Assembly (NCBI GenBank): GCA_963675555.1
Contig: OY776679.1
Span: forward strand, 21,706,178-21,770,177
Length of the DNA stretch: 64,000 bases
Direction of reading: 5' to 3'
From: Leptura quadrifasciata
Lineage: Eukaryota; Arthropoda; Insecta; Coleoptera; Cerambycidae
The notes under the pieces are model-generated. The model made no database searches, was not told the DNA's origin, and saw only the letters and a list, made by a program, of their open reading frames with translations. A program made the position numbers and the translations under genes. Below, in pieces: positions 21,182 through 29,680 of this stretch. Position 1 is the first letter of the stretch; the number at the start of each line of letters is the position of its first letter.

Positions 21182-22690
21182 TATTACGAATATGTATGAC
21201 ATTTAAGTCATACTACATCTATCATGAATAAAATGTGAAAAAAATGTAAAAAATGTTTTTACTTTTTATTATCTTGATTGTACTTTCGAATTCCAGGATT
21301 TTTTGACTAACACTGTAAACCTTGCTACTTTATCTGCAGTTATTTGATACGGTCTTTGCTTTTCATTTTTCTTGCTTTTTTTCAATAATGAGATGTGGAA
21401 CGGTTGGGAGATTGGCAATAAAGATACAGGTGTGTCAGCCGCATAGGAAGAGGATTCAGAAAATGTACTGATGTACACAGCATCCCATTTAAAAATGACA
21501 CTTGACCCTGTAAAATCGATTTGGCACGCACTGTATATTTGAACTTTACCGTACTAAAAGCATTTTTTTCCTCAATTTCATCAATTTCAAAATTAATTTT
21601 CGACACATTTTTTTAAAATTATTTGATAGCTTTCGCCATATCCTGCACTCATTAAATTTCATTACACGTAAAATTGCCATATAGTAAAACCATTACCACT
21701 GAGTTATTTGCTTCTTTACTCGCATGCAAACAAATATCGACCCAGGGGTGAGAATCTTGTTCGGATAACCTCTAATACAAATTATCCTCTGATGCATGTT
21801 TCTAATAAATTACAGCAAAAAAGACTCGTCTGAAGAATGTCACCAAGACAAGCAGTTTTCAATAGAAAATGATCATTTTCTTAAGCCGAGAGATAGCACT
21901 GAATGAAATAAACCGTATACTTTAGATGCAGTGTAGTATCATAGATCTTTATTTGCAATTTGTGATCTTGTTAAACAAATTAAAGCAGGCAGCCATCTAG
22001 ATAATTTCATGCATTTTGTTATGAGAAAAAATGATAGTTTATGATATTCCCTTGTTTGTTTCTGAGAAGAGATGCATGCAAACTCTGGCGGAGGCTATTT
22101 AATTAGATTTATTGGGTATTTATACAGATAAAGGACCAATGGCGTACAAAGCGTTTCAACCATAAAAAATTACTATTAATTAAAACGAAGTAAGATAGGG
22201 AACATAATAAATATTGTTTGTAAAAGTGCAAACAATAATAACAGTAGATGGCGTCAATTCATTATTTTATTCCCTTATACAAGGTGTCCCGCAATAAGGT
22301 GCAAAAAATTTAACTATCAATTTCTTATCGATTCTTTATGTAAAACTATTCAAAATAGGCTTATCCTGGCCAGCGACACCCCTCAAATAGTCCATTGGAG
22401 GAGTAGGATGAACTACCGATGTTTGTGCCTCGGACTAAGCAATGTCACCCTTAGCTTCCGGGGTGCTGAATCGAATCCCATGGTCAAACCATTTTTTTCT
22501 CCTCGGCAACCCCGTCAAATTGGTAAAAAATCGCCCCTAAAGTCTCCTTTTCCGCGAACCCATTAATTTTCCCAAGTTTTTCGACTAATTGTTGTTCCCG
22601 CGAGTAGAACAGAAGGCCCCTCAAGGGATTTGATCTCAGCCACCCCTACACCAGGCTTCCAACCCTTGATGTTTGTTTTTGTAAGAAAGG
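21182..22690. other. Non-coding stretch before the Polinton
   Basis: Minus-strand frames at 21606-21269 show no domain I recognise. Near 22280 a CAAGGTGTCCCGCAATAAGG block looks like a solo transposon end. Around 22430-22500 there is a B-box-like ATCGAATCCC in GC-richer sequence, possibly an old SINE. Nothing else is supported. Confidence 0.35.
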
Positions 22691-22786
22691 AATTAATATT
22701 TTGCAATAGGCGTTTCTTTGAGGAAGGTGGTAGGTGACCAGGCTTATGTAACCAACCTCGGGGGTTGTTTTCACCATTCTAGGGGG
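22691..22786 (+). repeat. Left arm of an inverted repeat flanking the Polinton
   Basis: Contains GGCGTTTCTTTGAG, GGTAG(G/A)TGACCA and CGGGGGTT followed by TTTCACC. The same series occurs inverted at 34372-34463 beyond the other end of the Polinton, so the Polinton inserted inside an older foldback repeat. Confidence 0.7.
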
Positions 22787-22792
22787 GTGGAA
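22787..22792. repeat. 6-bp target-site duplication, left (GTGGAA)
   Basis: Identical to 34293-34298 and directly next to the element end. A 6-bp duplication is characteristic of Polinton/Maverick integration. Confidence 0.92.
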
Positions 22793-23396
22793 AGTAGTGA
22801 GGAAATGACAGAGGTTCGGTTCAGGAGCAGGAGCAGTGATCAGTGATCAGTGATCAGATTAGGGGTGGGGGGCAATTAGTGTGGTGGGGGTAAATATGGT
22901 GGTGGGGGGCAATTAGTGTGGTGGGGGTAATTAGACTGGTGGGGGGGGTAATTAGATTAGTGAGAAGTAATTAGAGTGATGGGATGTAAGTATGGTGGTG
23001 GGAGGTAATTAGACTGATATGATGTAATTAGAGTGGTGGGAGGTAATTAAGGGGCGGGGCTTAGGGGGTGGGGCGTTAGAGGGCGGGGCCTATGAAAGGT
23101 GGTGGTGGGGGCAATTAGATTAGTAAGAAGTAATTAAAGTGGTGTGATGTAATTGTAGTGGTGTGATGTAATTGTAGTGGTGGGGGGCAATTAGATTAGT
23201 AAGAAGTAATTATTGTGGTGGGAGGTAATTAAAATGTTGTGATATAATTGTAGTGGTGGGAGGTAATTGTAGTGGTGTGATGTAATTGTAGTGGTGGGAG
23301 GTAATTGGAGTGGTGTGGTAATTAGAGTGATGGGATGCAATTAGAGTGGTGGGAGGTAATTAAAGTACTGTGGTAATTAGAGGACAATTACAGGTA
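22793..23396 (+). repeat. Left terminal inverted repeat of G-rich minisatellite
   Basis: After the end sequence AGTAGTGAGGAAATGACAG come GGAGCAGGAGCAG and three overlapping TGATCAG units, then about 25 degenerate units close to GTGGTGGGAGGTAATTAGA (17-20 bases). A GC-rich block (23051-23090) has GGGGCGGGGC boxes. The right repeat carries the same order inverted, with a few units gained or lost. The G-rich strand points inward. It is non-coding. Confidence 0.9.
23051..23092 (+). promoter_or_regulatory. GC-box cluster inside the left TIR
   Basis: GGGGCGGGGCTTAGGGGGTGG followed by GGGCGTTAG and GGGCGGGGCC gives three Sp1/KLF-type GC boxes or runs able to form a G-quadruplex. The block is kept in the right TIR (34031-34075, inverted), unlike the surrounding AT-rich genome. 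A promoter or replication role is inference. Confidence 0.4.
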
Positions 23397-23997
23397 ATTT
23401 AAGTAAAAATAAAGGTATTGCAGTAAAAATAATGGTGATTAAAGCAATTATGGTCAATCCATCCGTCTAGTCGTTCGTATGCAGACAGTTAAATAATTCT
23501 CTATTATGTTGTATTGTCTTATTGCACTTTGTATTTTTTTTACGATGAGATAACAAACATTCATTCTTTATTTACCTGCCTTATCCTTATGCTGATAAAC
23601 AATTGCGACCTATCTACATTATCTTTATACCGATCAACAATTATTTTACCTGTCTTATCTTTAGGGACATCTGTCTTATCCTATGCTGATTTATGAGATG
23701 TACATTTACTACCTGCCTGTCTTATCCACCGAGATTTTATCAGTGAATTTGTGAAAGGGAACATTTACATTGTTATTTCAGTACCTGCAGCGTACCCTCT
23801 TTATGGCTTTTGTGTACTTAACATCTTGACATCACAAGTGAGGAGAACGTGTTGCTGTTTATTTTAGTTTTTATTTTTTGAATTGAAACACATGATTTAC
23901 ATTTTCTTATATTATTTATTACCTATTCTGTCACATTACTATTTTCATACTATTTATTACCTATTCTACTACATTACTAACTAATTGTCTTTTTATT
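23397..23997. promoter_or_regulatory. Left subterminal region with clustered GATA motifs
   Basis: Non-coding sequence between the TIR and the capsid gene. CTTATC or GATAA motifs recur near 23548, 23580, 23594, 23654, 23675 and 23720, often as TGTCTTATC or TGCCTTATC. This exceeds what I would expect from base composition, though I did not test it statistically. The capsid gene ends at 23998, so this may also hold its poly(A) site (TTTATT on the plus strand at 23991). Confidence 0.4.
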
Positions 23998-25230
23998 TTA
24001 TCTTGCACCAAAAAATCCACCTTGAACTGATCCATCCAATGCATTATAGGTCAAGTAGGCATCGTGAAGTATAAGTGCATATACACGAGTTTGTTCGGGG
24101 AACTTTGTCTTTCGTGTTTCAAACTCTATTTTTATGTCAACCGTAGATGTCTTCAATGCCTCGGATTGGTGGCTACAGTCTATGACAAACAATGGATTTT
24201 TTCTGAATTCTTCAAGATCCATCATAGGTTCCCCCATGTCTCTACCATAATAACCTCGTTGAAAGCTCTCGTATGCATAATATACTGCGGAGTCCAGCTT
24301 TTTATCGAAATTTAAATTCCAACGCTCATATGGAAGAAATAGTCGAATATTATTTATGTCTGCATGAATAAACTTTGTGGCATCTTTGGATCTATTATTG
24401 GAATTGGCATTGTTTTGAAAACCAATAATGATGTAACGAGGTCTCTCAAGACTGCTGGTGGTTTTAACAGCCCATACATCGGAAGAAGTATCACGCAGAA
24501 TTGGTAGTTCATAAAGGTCCCACATACGGTAAACCATCTTAATTCTGGCATTATTACCGCCTGAATCAATTTTCTTCAACAGCTTAATTTTTTGTCTATC
24601 TTCAGGTACAATATGTCTAATCTTCCACTCAATTTTACTAATTTCTAGCTCTGCATCAACTTCACCAATATAAGAGTCTTTAAACGAGCGGGCTATGATT
24701 AAAAATAGTTCCTGCTTTGAATTTAAAACACCTTTTGTATAATCTTCCGCAAAACCCATGAGATATTTGAGAGGTAGTCTACCACTGAATACATGACTGG
24801 TAGTATCTAAAATACACTGCTTTTCTTCGGTGAGACCCCAAGCTGCAGTTAGTAGTGCTCTCGTATGTGTCTGCCCATATGATACCATAGTTTTCATTGT
24901 TGTGGTGATTCCAGGCTTTCTAACGACGGCCACTGACTCGCCACCCATTTCATATCTTATCTCATCGAATAGAAAGGCTAATGCATTATTGGATAAATAA
25001 CACCGCTTGGTGAGGTCCCTAGGAGTAAACTTGCCTTCAATATATATGTAACTCTCTGCAATGTCAAGTATTAGGTCTTGGAAATTAATAGGAATGCGTA
25101 CTGTATCAGAGTTTTTATAATATTGCGAACCATATGGCTTATACGTATGTTCATGTAAGCTAACAATTGACTGGTCAAAAACAGGTTCGTCGAACACTTC
25201 AAGTTTTTCACTAGACGTAATAAGCACCAT
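23998..25230 (-). CDS. Major capsid protein, double-jelly-roll type
   Basis: A 410-residue intact frame matching the double-jelly-roll-like proteins of insect Polinton/adintovirus elements. The conserved N-terminal part has VRIPINFQDLILDIAESYIY and IEGKFTPRD (~45-70), followed by LSNNALAFLFDEIRYEMGG (~77-95). The middle carries RWNLNFDKKLDSAVYYAYESF (~302-322). The C-terminal strand block is ~335-410, with NPLFVIDCS and FETRKTKFPEQTRVYALILHD. It would form the trimeric hexon-like capsomer. It is shorter than classical Polinton capsid proteins. It is the last gene of the minus-strand block, 2 bases from the next gene. A diverged second copy of its C-terminus lies at 31442-31696. Confidence 0.88.
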   Translation of the reverse strand: MVLITSSEKLEVFDEPVFDQSIVSLHEHTYKPYGSQYYKNSDTVRIPINFQDLILDIAESYIYIEGKFTPRDLTKRCYLSNNALAFLFDEIRYEMGGESVAVVRKPGITTTMKTMVSYGQTHTRALLTAAWGLTEEKQCILDTTSHVFSGRLPLKYLMGFAEDYTKGVLNSKQELFLIIARSFKDSYIGEVDAELEISKIEWKIRHIVPEDRQKIKLLKKIDSGGNNARIKMVYRMWDLYELPILRDTSSDVWAVKTTSSLERPRYIIIGFQNNANSNNRSKDATKFIHADINNIRLFLPYERWNLNFDKKLDSAVYYAYESFQRGYYGRDMGEPMMDLEEFRKNPLFVIDCSHQSEALKTSTVDIKIEFETRKTKFPEQTRVYALILHDAYLTYNALDGSVQGGFFGAR

Positions 25231-25232
25231 TG

Positions 25233-25418
25233 TTAATTTTCTCGGACTTCTAATCCAACGGACTGAAGAAATGCACGATCCTTAGCTGACAATCTACGTC
25301 TGAACTGATCAAGATGCTCACGCTGAATGATTCGCTTTGCACGATTACGCTCCTTTTTATCATTGATTGCATTATATTGGAGACGGGGTCTTTGTTGATT
25401 GTATTGAAAACCTCCCAT
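25233..25418 (-). CDS. Small basic protein, 61 residues
   Basis: It is squeezed between the penton-like and capsid genes with 1-2 base gaps, which argues that it is a real gene. The sequence is rich in Arg, Lys and Gln (PRLQYNAINDKKERNRAKRI), suits one or two helices and has no Cys. I do not recognise a family. A minor capsid, scaffold or DNA-condensing role is inference from charge and location. Confidence 0.65.
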   Translation of the reverse strand: MGGFQYNQQRPRLQYNAINDKKERNRAKRIIQREHLDQFRRRLSAKDRAFLQSVGLEVREN

Positions 25419-25419
25419 A

Positions 25420-26145
25420 TTAAAACTGTTTCAATTCTAGTTTTACAATAATTTTTTCACCTCGAAAATTGACTAAATGTCCGTTGTCATCCAATATTCG
25501 CAGCGTAATGTTATCGATAAACTGACGTCCTTCAGGTCCAACAGGCAAATATATGATGTTGGCGGGTTCCCTGGTGAGCTTGTAGCCGGGCTCGACGTCT
25601 ATATCAAATTCGAATATGGTATGGGATTTAAGAGCATTTAAATAGGCTCCAGAAATAATGTTACAATCCACCCGTATCATTCGTACTTTCATAATATCAA
25701 CAGGGAGCGTTGATTCATGTCTTTTGTTCGGATGTAAATATATCGATTCAAATCCCAATAGACTTCCAATAGAATTTGGCTGTGTAAAATCAATTCCATA
25801 TTTTGACCAAATTTCACACTTCAGCGTATTATTGTTGGCTCGCAGTTGGAATAATTTTTCTTTTTCTTCTTCTCTTTTATCATTCGGCATTGCTTTTAGT
25901 ATTGTGCGATATATTTCATCAATTTCATATGCACCGAATGGTATATGGAGAGCTGTGAGAGCCATTTTCGATCCAGTTTTATAACAAAATCGATTATTCG
26001 TCTCGTCCACATTGAATATGGAGTTGTAGGAATAAAATCCTGTTAATCCCAATCCATATCGACTACCAGTATTTAATTCAATGGGTGGATAAAATTCTGC
26101 ACTAAGCACACTTGTGTGACTCGACAGAGTAAAAGTGTACGACAT
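25420..26145 (-). CDS. Penton-like minor capsid protein
   Basis: A mostly beta-strand protein of 241 residues from the ATG at 26145 (MSYTFTLSSHTSVLS). An in-frame ATG at 26199 would add 18 residues and overlap the neighbour, and I prefer the shorter form because related proteins begin at this strand. Conserved features are FYPPIELN, YGLGLTGFYSYNSIF, a region around GSLLGFESIYLHPNKRHES and a C-terminal FDIDVEPGYKL...NIIYLPVG...FRGEKIIVKLELKQF. These match penton-type single-jelly-roll proteins next to capsid genes in Polinton/adintovirus elements. It would fill the five-fold vertices. The frame is intact. Confidence 0.8.
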   Translation of the reverse strand: MSYTFTLSSHTSVLSAEFYPPIELNTGSRYGLGLTGFYSYNSIFNVDETNNRFCYKTGSKMALTALHIPFGAYEIDEIYRTILKAMPNDKREEEKEKLFQLRANNNTLKCEIWSKYGIDFTQPNSIGSLLGFESIYLHPNKRHESTLPVDIMKVRMIRVDCNIISGAYLNALKSHTIFEFDIDVEPGYKLTREPANIIYLPVGPEGRQFIDNITLRILDDNGHLVNFRGEKIIVKLELKQF

Positions 26146-26176
26146 AACTGATGAATTTGAGCACTGACCTATGAAT

Positions 26177-26590
26177 TTATTGTGATTTACAGCAATCATC
26201 GTGGATTAACTTTCTCATCTTGTTGGGTGACGGTGTCTCATTATTTGATACTACATTTATATCACGTACTTTACAGTAACAGCAGAATACTTTTCGAGGC
26301 GATGGTCCATCATTAACATCAACGTCACTTGCGTTCTCATTAGAATAATGCTCTTGACAGTATTGGTATTTTAAAATATCGATATCACTCTGGAGATGTC
26401 TGGGTAGTTTATCCCATACTAATGCAATTTCATGTGCGGCACAACCAATCATTACTTCTTTAGGCATATCTGCGAGTTGTTGTTTACTCATCTTCAACAA
26501 GCTGCGTAGTCTAGAGAATGCGATTAATGAATGACCCATTCGCTTAATGCTTTCTTGATCCATAGCAGGAGTCATAGATGTCATTTCCAT
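26177..26590 (-). CDS. 137-residue protein of unknown function
   Basis: An intact frame that starts 6 bases after the protease stop and is packed like its neighbours, so it is probably expressed. The N-terminal half is helical (SLIAFSRLRSLLKMSKQQL, then CAAHEIALVWDKLPRHLQSD). The C-terminal half has a Cys cluster (CCYC about 10 residues after SPRK, and DDCC near the end) that could bind zinc, and an acidic linker. I do not recognise the family. A virion-assembly or regulatory role is inferred only from position. Confidence 0.6.
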   Translation of the reverse strand: MEMTSMTPAMDQESIKRMGHSLIAFSRLRSLLKMSKQQLADMPKEVMIGCAAHEIALVWDKLPRHLQSDIDILKYQYCQEHYSNENASDVDVNDGPSPRKVFCCYCKVRDINVVSNNETPSPNKMRKLIHDDCCKSQ

Positions 26591-26596
26591 AGCGTC

Positions 26597-26982
26597 TTAT
26601 GTCTGCTTTGTAGAAAGAAACTTTAAACACAAATGACCACACCAGACTGTGTTGAAATTTTGCTGACGATCATAATTATAGTAGATTTTGTTGGTAGAAT
26701 TTGAGCCTTTGCGCAAGTACAGAATTAGTTCCTTAGGTGGAGGTAAATCACCAAAGCTATCAAAATATGTGACTGTATTGCCAAGTTTTTTAAATGCCAC
26801 CCAATGTATACCAGGACCATCTATACTATCCAAATTTATGATTACATATTCATTATGTCGCGGTCCTGAATTTGGTAGATTGTTGCGCATAAATATACCT
26901 CGAAAATATGGTACTTTCAGCTTCTCAGCATAATATTTCAGATCTATATCGGTGAGAGGTTTTCGAGGTAGGATGTCTAGTA
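26597..26982 (-). CDS. Adenain-like cysteine protease
   Basis: The catalytic set is visible: His in GPGIHWVAFKK, Asp in YFDSFGDLPPP, Gln in DRQQNF and Cys in VWCGHLCLKFL, the order of adenovirus-type maturation proteases. The first ATG is at 26890, but the same frame continues upstream with LTDIDLKYYAEKLKVPYFRG, a segment conserved in related proteases, and overlaps the end of the PLA2 gene. No ATG lies in that extension before a stop near 27056. Starting at 26890 would give a 97-residue protein lacking this segment. The likely solution is -1 frameshifting from the PLA2 gene (see 26983-26989); a non-ATG start or splicing are alternatives. It would process capsid precursors. Confidence 0.85.
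26897..26970 (-). promoter_or_regulatory. 11-bp perfect inverted repeat 3' of the slippery site
   Basis: TTTTCGAGGTA at 26960-26970 and TACCTCGAAAA at 26897-26907 (plus strand) are exact complements with a 52-base loop. In the minus-strand RNA the first arm begins 12 bases after the AAAAAAC heptamer, slightly more than the usual 5-9. It could act as a stimulatory structure, but it also lies within protease coding sequence. Confidence 0.5.
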
Positions 26983-27861
26983 GTTTTTTGAACTTTGTGG
27001 TTTTAGATAAAGTCCTAATCCTTTGCGATACGGTTTCAAGTATAACCCTTTACCAGTTTTTCCTATTGCAATCGCTTCCATTTGTCTATTATGTCGATTT
27101 TTTTCGGCCAATTCTTCTCTGCTCGTTTTAACATCATTTACAGCCTTAGCTATACCCGCCGCAGTGCCAGCCAAACTACCTAATGCAGATAATCCAGCAA
27201 AAATAGGTATTAAAGGTAGAATTCCACCAACTTTCGGGATTGGTATGATCCTAGGTGTACGAATATTGCGTTTTCCTCCAGCAGCCCTCAGGTGACGTCG
27301 CGCTGCTTGAAGTGCAATGTACGTCATTTTTCTTGGGTCCTTAGCTATAGACCGTTTGTCATCAACTTTTCGTAAGTCATCGCGCACTTTACGAACTATT
27401 CCTGCACCAAATGCTATCTTTTTAGGGTTCTTCTTTTTAATATTTTTTCTTTTTTTAGAATGAGGTACAATTGAGTCACATCCCATACCAAGACGCCGTT
27501 TTCCCTTCATTATAGATGTAACTAACCAAGCAGCGGCTTTTTCTTTTAAACTGGCGTCTTTTGATTTAACTCGTTTCCACGCAGTTTGTTCAAGTTGATA
27601 GTCTGCTTTGTGGCGGGCTGCTAAATCACTCCTGTTTCGATCGTATGCAATGTCGTGTTCCTTACATGCAGCGTCAAGTTTGTTTATGCCCGAATCACCT
27701 CGCGCTAATCTTTCTTGTAATTTGGTGCCTGGACCACAATACTGGTAACCACCTGGTAAATGTAGTTCAAATGGAAGCTTATTTATAAGGGAATTTACTA
27801 CCCCCCTGCCAGCCTTTAAATGACGGCGATTTTTACTTGTGCACTGCTTGACTGACAACAT
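26977..27861 (-). CDS. Phospholipase A2 / pX-like minor capsid protein
   Basis: 294 residues. Residues ~34-75 form a parvovirus-type PLA2 core: calcium loop YQYCGPGTKL (40-49) and catalytic His-Asp in CKEHDIAYD (66-74). A basic stretch with SKKRKNIKKKNPKK (~135-148) suits nuclear import or DNA binding. The hydrophobic GGILPLIPIFAGLSALGSL (~214-232), followed by AGIAKAVNDVKTSREEL, resembles adenovirus pX/pVI-like peptides. The end has a repeated GLYLKP. PLA2 would help breach endosomal membranes. It is the first gene of the minus-strand block, 55 bases from the divergent ATPase gene. Two codons before its TAG lies a slippery heptamer leading into the protease frame. Confidence 0.85.
   Translation of the reverse strand: MLSVKQCTSKNRRHLKAGRGVVNSLINKLPFELHLPGGYQYCGPGTKLQERLARGDSGINKLDAACKEHDIAYDRNRSDLAARHKADYQLEQTAWKRVKSKDASLKEKAAAWLVTSIMKGKRRLGMGCDSIVPHSKKRKNIKKKNPKKIAFGAGIVRKVRDDLRKVDDKRSIAKDPRKMTYIALQAARRHLRAAGGKRNIRTPRIIPIPKVGGILPLIPIFAGLSALGSLAGTAAGIAKAVNDVKTSREELAEKNRHNRQMEAIAIGKTGKGLYLKPYRKGLGLYLKPQSSKNY
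26983..26989 (-). promoter_or_regulatory. Candidate -1 ribosomal frameshift site A AAA AAC
   Basis: On the minus strand the PLA2 frame reads TCA AAA AAC TAC TAG, so the heptamer A AAA AAC is in the exact phase needed for tandem -1 slippage. A -1 shift enters the protease frame, which stays open to 26597. An 11-bp perfect inverted repeat follows. The product would be a PLA2-protease fusion. This is a sequence-based hypothesis; A-rich Lys/Asn codons could produce the heptamer by chance. Confidence 0.55.
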
Positions 27862-27916
27862 TTAAATAACGATTGTATGATGTGCATTCATTTATATAGT
27901 CCTCAACCGTGCTACA
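27862..27916. promoter_or_regulatory. 55-bp divergent intergenic promoter region
   Basis: It separates the start of the minus-strand capsid block from the start of the plus-strand ATPase block and so must hold, or lie within, both promoters. A TATATAG lies at 27893-27899 on the plus strand. Such a short spacer suggests a shared bidirectional promoter or promoters inside the coding ends. Confidence 0.5.
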
Positions 27917-28609
27917 ATGCGCATCGTGAAGCAGAGACAGAAGTTTTCTATAGACAATTTAGATGAAAAAGTTGGAAGTGGGTTACAAGCCGAACCGCGC
28001 CATGGTCCGTTACTTCCCTCAACTATTCGCGGACTATTAATCGGTCCAAGTGCGTGCGGCAAAACAAATTTACTTATATCTCTACTTACTCACCCCCTCG
28101 GATTACGTTTTGCAAATATATACTTATATTCAAAGTCTCTTCATCAGCCCAAGTATGAATATTTACGCAAGATATTAGAACCTATTAAGGGACTAGAATT
28201 TTACACCTTTAGTAATAATGCAGAAATAGTGCAACCGTCCGACGCTGAACCTGATTCTGTATTTATATTTGATGATGTTATATGTGAAAAACAAGATGTA
28301 ATTCGTGCATTTTTCTCAATGGGACGTCACAAACATGTAGATTGTTTTTATCTAGCACAAACATATTCCCGCGTGCCAAAACAACTGGTAAGAGACAACA
28401 GCAATTTCATAGCAATCTTCAAACAGGACAATATGAATTTACATCACATTTTCTCTGATCATGTCTCGCCAGACGTATCTTTTAAACAATTTCAAGATAT
28501 GTGTGCAGAGTGTTGGAAAGACAAATATGGGTTTCTTGTGATTGACAAAGACAGAGAGGTGAATGAAGGCAGATACAGGAAAGGACTTGATAGTTTCATA
28601 TATACATAA
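27917..28609 (+). CDS. FtsK/HerA (A32-like) DNA-packaging ATPase
   Basis: 230 residues, complete. Walker A is GPSACGKTN at 43-51 and Walker B is SVFIFDD at 114-120. The following AQTYSRVPKQLVRDN (147-161) holds the conserved Gln and Arg seen in Polinton, virophage and adintovirus genome-packaging ATPases. It would pump the linear genome into the preformed capsid. It is the first gene of the plus-strand block. The length matches family members. It shows no lesion. Confidence 0.9.
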   Translation: MRIVKQRQKFSIDNLDEKVGSGLQAEPRHGPLLPSTIRGLLIGPSACGKTNLLISLLTHPLGLRFANIYLYSKSLHQPKYEYLRKILEPIKGLEFYTFSNNAEIVQPSDAEPDSVFIFDDVICEKQDVIRAFFSMGRHKHVDCFYLAQTYSRVPKQLVRDNSNFIAIFKQDNMNLHHIFSDHVSPDVSFKQFQDMCAECWKDKYGFLVIDKDREVNEGRYRKGLDSFIYT

Positions 28610-28681
28610 AGCACCATAATTAGAACATTAGTCGATCTATAGACAGCGCCGAGATTACATCAGTGAAATTAAATATCGGCA

Positions 28682-29640
28682 ATGAAGGACACCAGTGAAA
28701 TAAATTTGAAACGTCAACTAGTTGAAGCTACTGATTCTATACGTAAAAAATTTAACTCGTTGAAAAGTAAGAATGTAAATACTCGGTTATCTCTCGAGAA
28801 ATTGTATGAGCCCATAACAAAACCTTTAAAAGTTATATCATCCGCTTCAGAGGTAAAATTACACAATCAGCCAACTACAGAGATACAAAAACCTACACAA
28901 CCGCAAGAGGGTGTAAAAGCGGCATCTGAAACTAGTGACGAAGAAAGTGCAATTCAAACATATTTTATGGACACACCACCGAGATCATCGTTAGATTCAG
29001 AAAATTTCCTTAGCAATGAAGAAAAAGAATGTGATGTAATCAAGCAACACCTAGAAAATCTAAAGTCTGGTGATCATAAATATGATACTGTGTATGGTGT
29101 ACGCCTAGATCCTCAAACAGCCAAGTTACAAATGGGTGATGCCGAGATACACTTTTCTAGTGGAAATATCACATTGTCGCGTAGTAACAAGGAGCTGGGG
29201 ACGTATCCCGGTAGTACTAAGTTGTATGATATAATATTTATGAAGTATCCATCATTTCTGCGCCGTGATCAAGTCACTATTGATGACGAAGAGTGTCACA
29301 TATATAGAGATATATTAAAAAAGACAAAGGCGGCATATAAGGATTTTAATTTCAAGCAGGGTTTAAATAAAAACAAATGGAAAAAGTTTAATGAACTCAT
29401 AATGCCACTAATGTCTTCTACTGTAAATACGAGATCCAGAACTGGTTTGGGTTTTCCACACATACCTCTTCAAAAATTATATAATAGTAGAGGCGTGGAT
29501 TATGTCTATTGGAATAAACCGAAAGAACTGGGGATCGTTTGCGACTGCTGTATAGTTCAAAAATGGCAGGTAACAACAATGTCGACAACGAAATAGTTAG
29601 TTTAGTCGAGGAACTTCGGGAAGAAGAAATAATATATTAG
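28682..29640 (+). pseudogene. DUF8207-type protein with a late frameshift
   Basis: The open frame 28682-29596 encodes 304 residues. The N-terminal half is coiled or polar (KRQLVEATDSIRKKFNSLKS). The C-terminal half from ~138 has the family pattern YDTVYGVRLDPQTAKL, GTYPGSTKLYDIIFMKYPS, and VDYVYWNKPKELG near the end. Directly after KELG (about 29530), the expected conserved tail is found in another frame and continues about 35 codons to a TAG at 29638-29640, so one base appears to have been lost. The function of this family, regularly linked to Polinton-type capsid genes, is unknown to me. A virion or assembly role is inferred from company. Confidence 0.7.
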
Positions 29641-29680
29641 CAAAATGACTTCCTCCATAACTAGTATATAAAGCACCGAA

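Noticed and set aside
22430..22660. SINE or tRNA-like unit before the Polinton
   Set aside because: A B-box-like ATCGAATCCC is visible, but no A box at proper spacing and no second copy in the window.
22793..23396. CRISPR-like array in the Polinton end
   Set aside because: The repeats are degenerate and contiguous without unique spacers, the setting is a eukaryotic genome and the same array is inverted at the other end.
24064..24315. Plus-strand open frames across the capsid block
   Set aside because: They are antisense shadows of the capsid, penton, protease and PLA2 genes, with no domain of their own.
26597..26890. Protease starting at the ATG at 26890
   Set aside because: Possible, but it would drop an in-frame upstream segment that looks conserved and leave only 97 residues, so I extended the call upstream and treat the start as unresolved.
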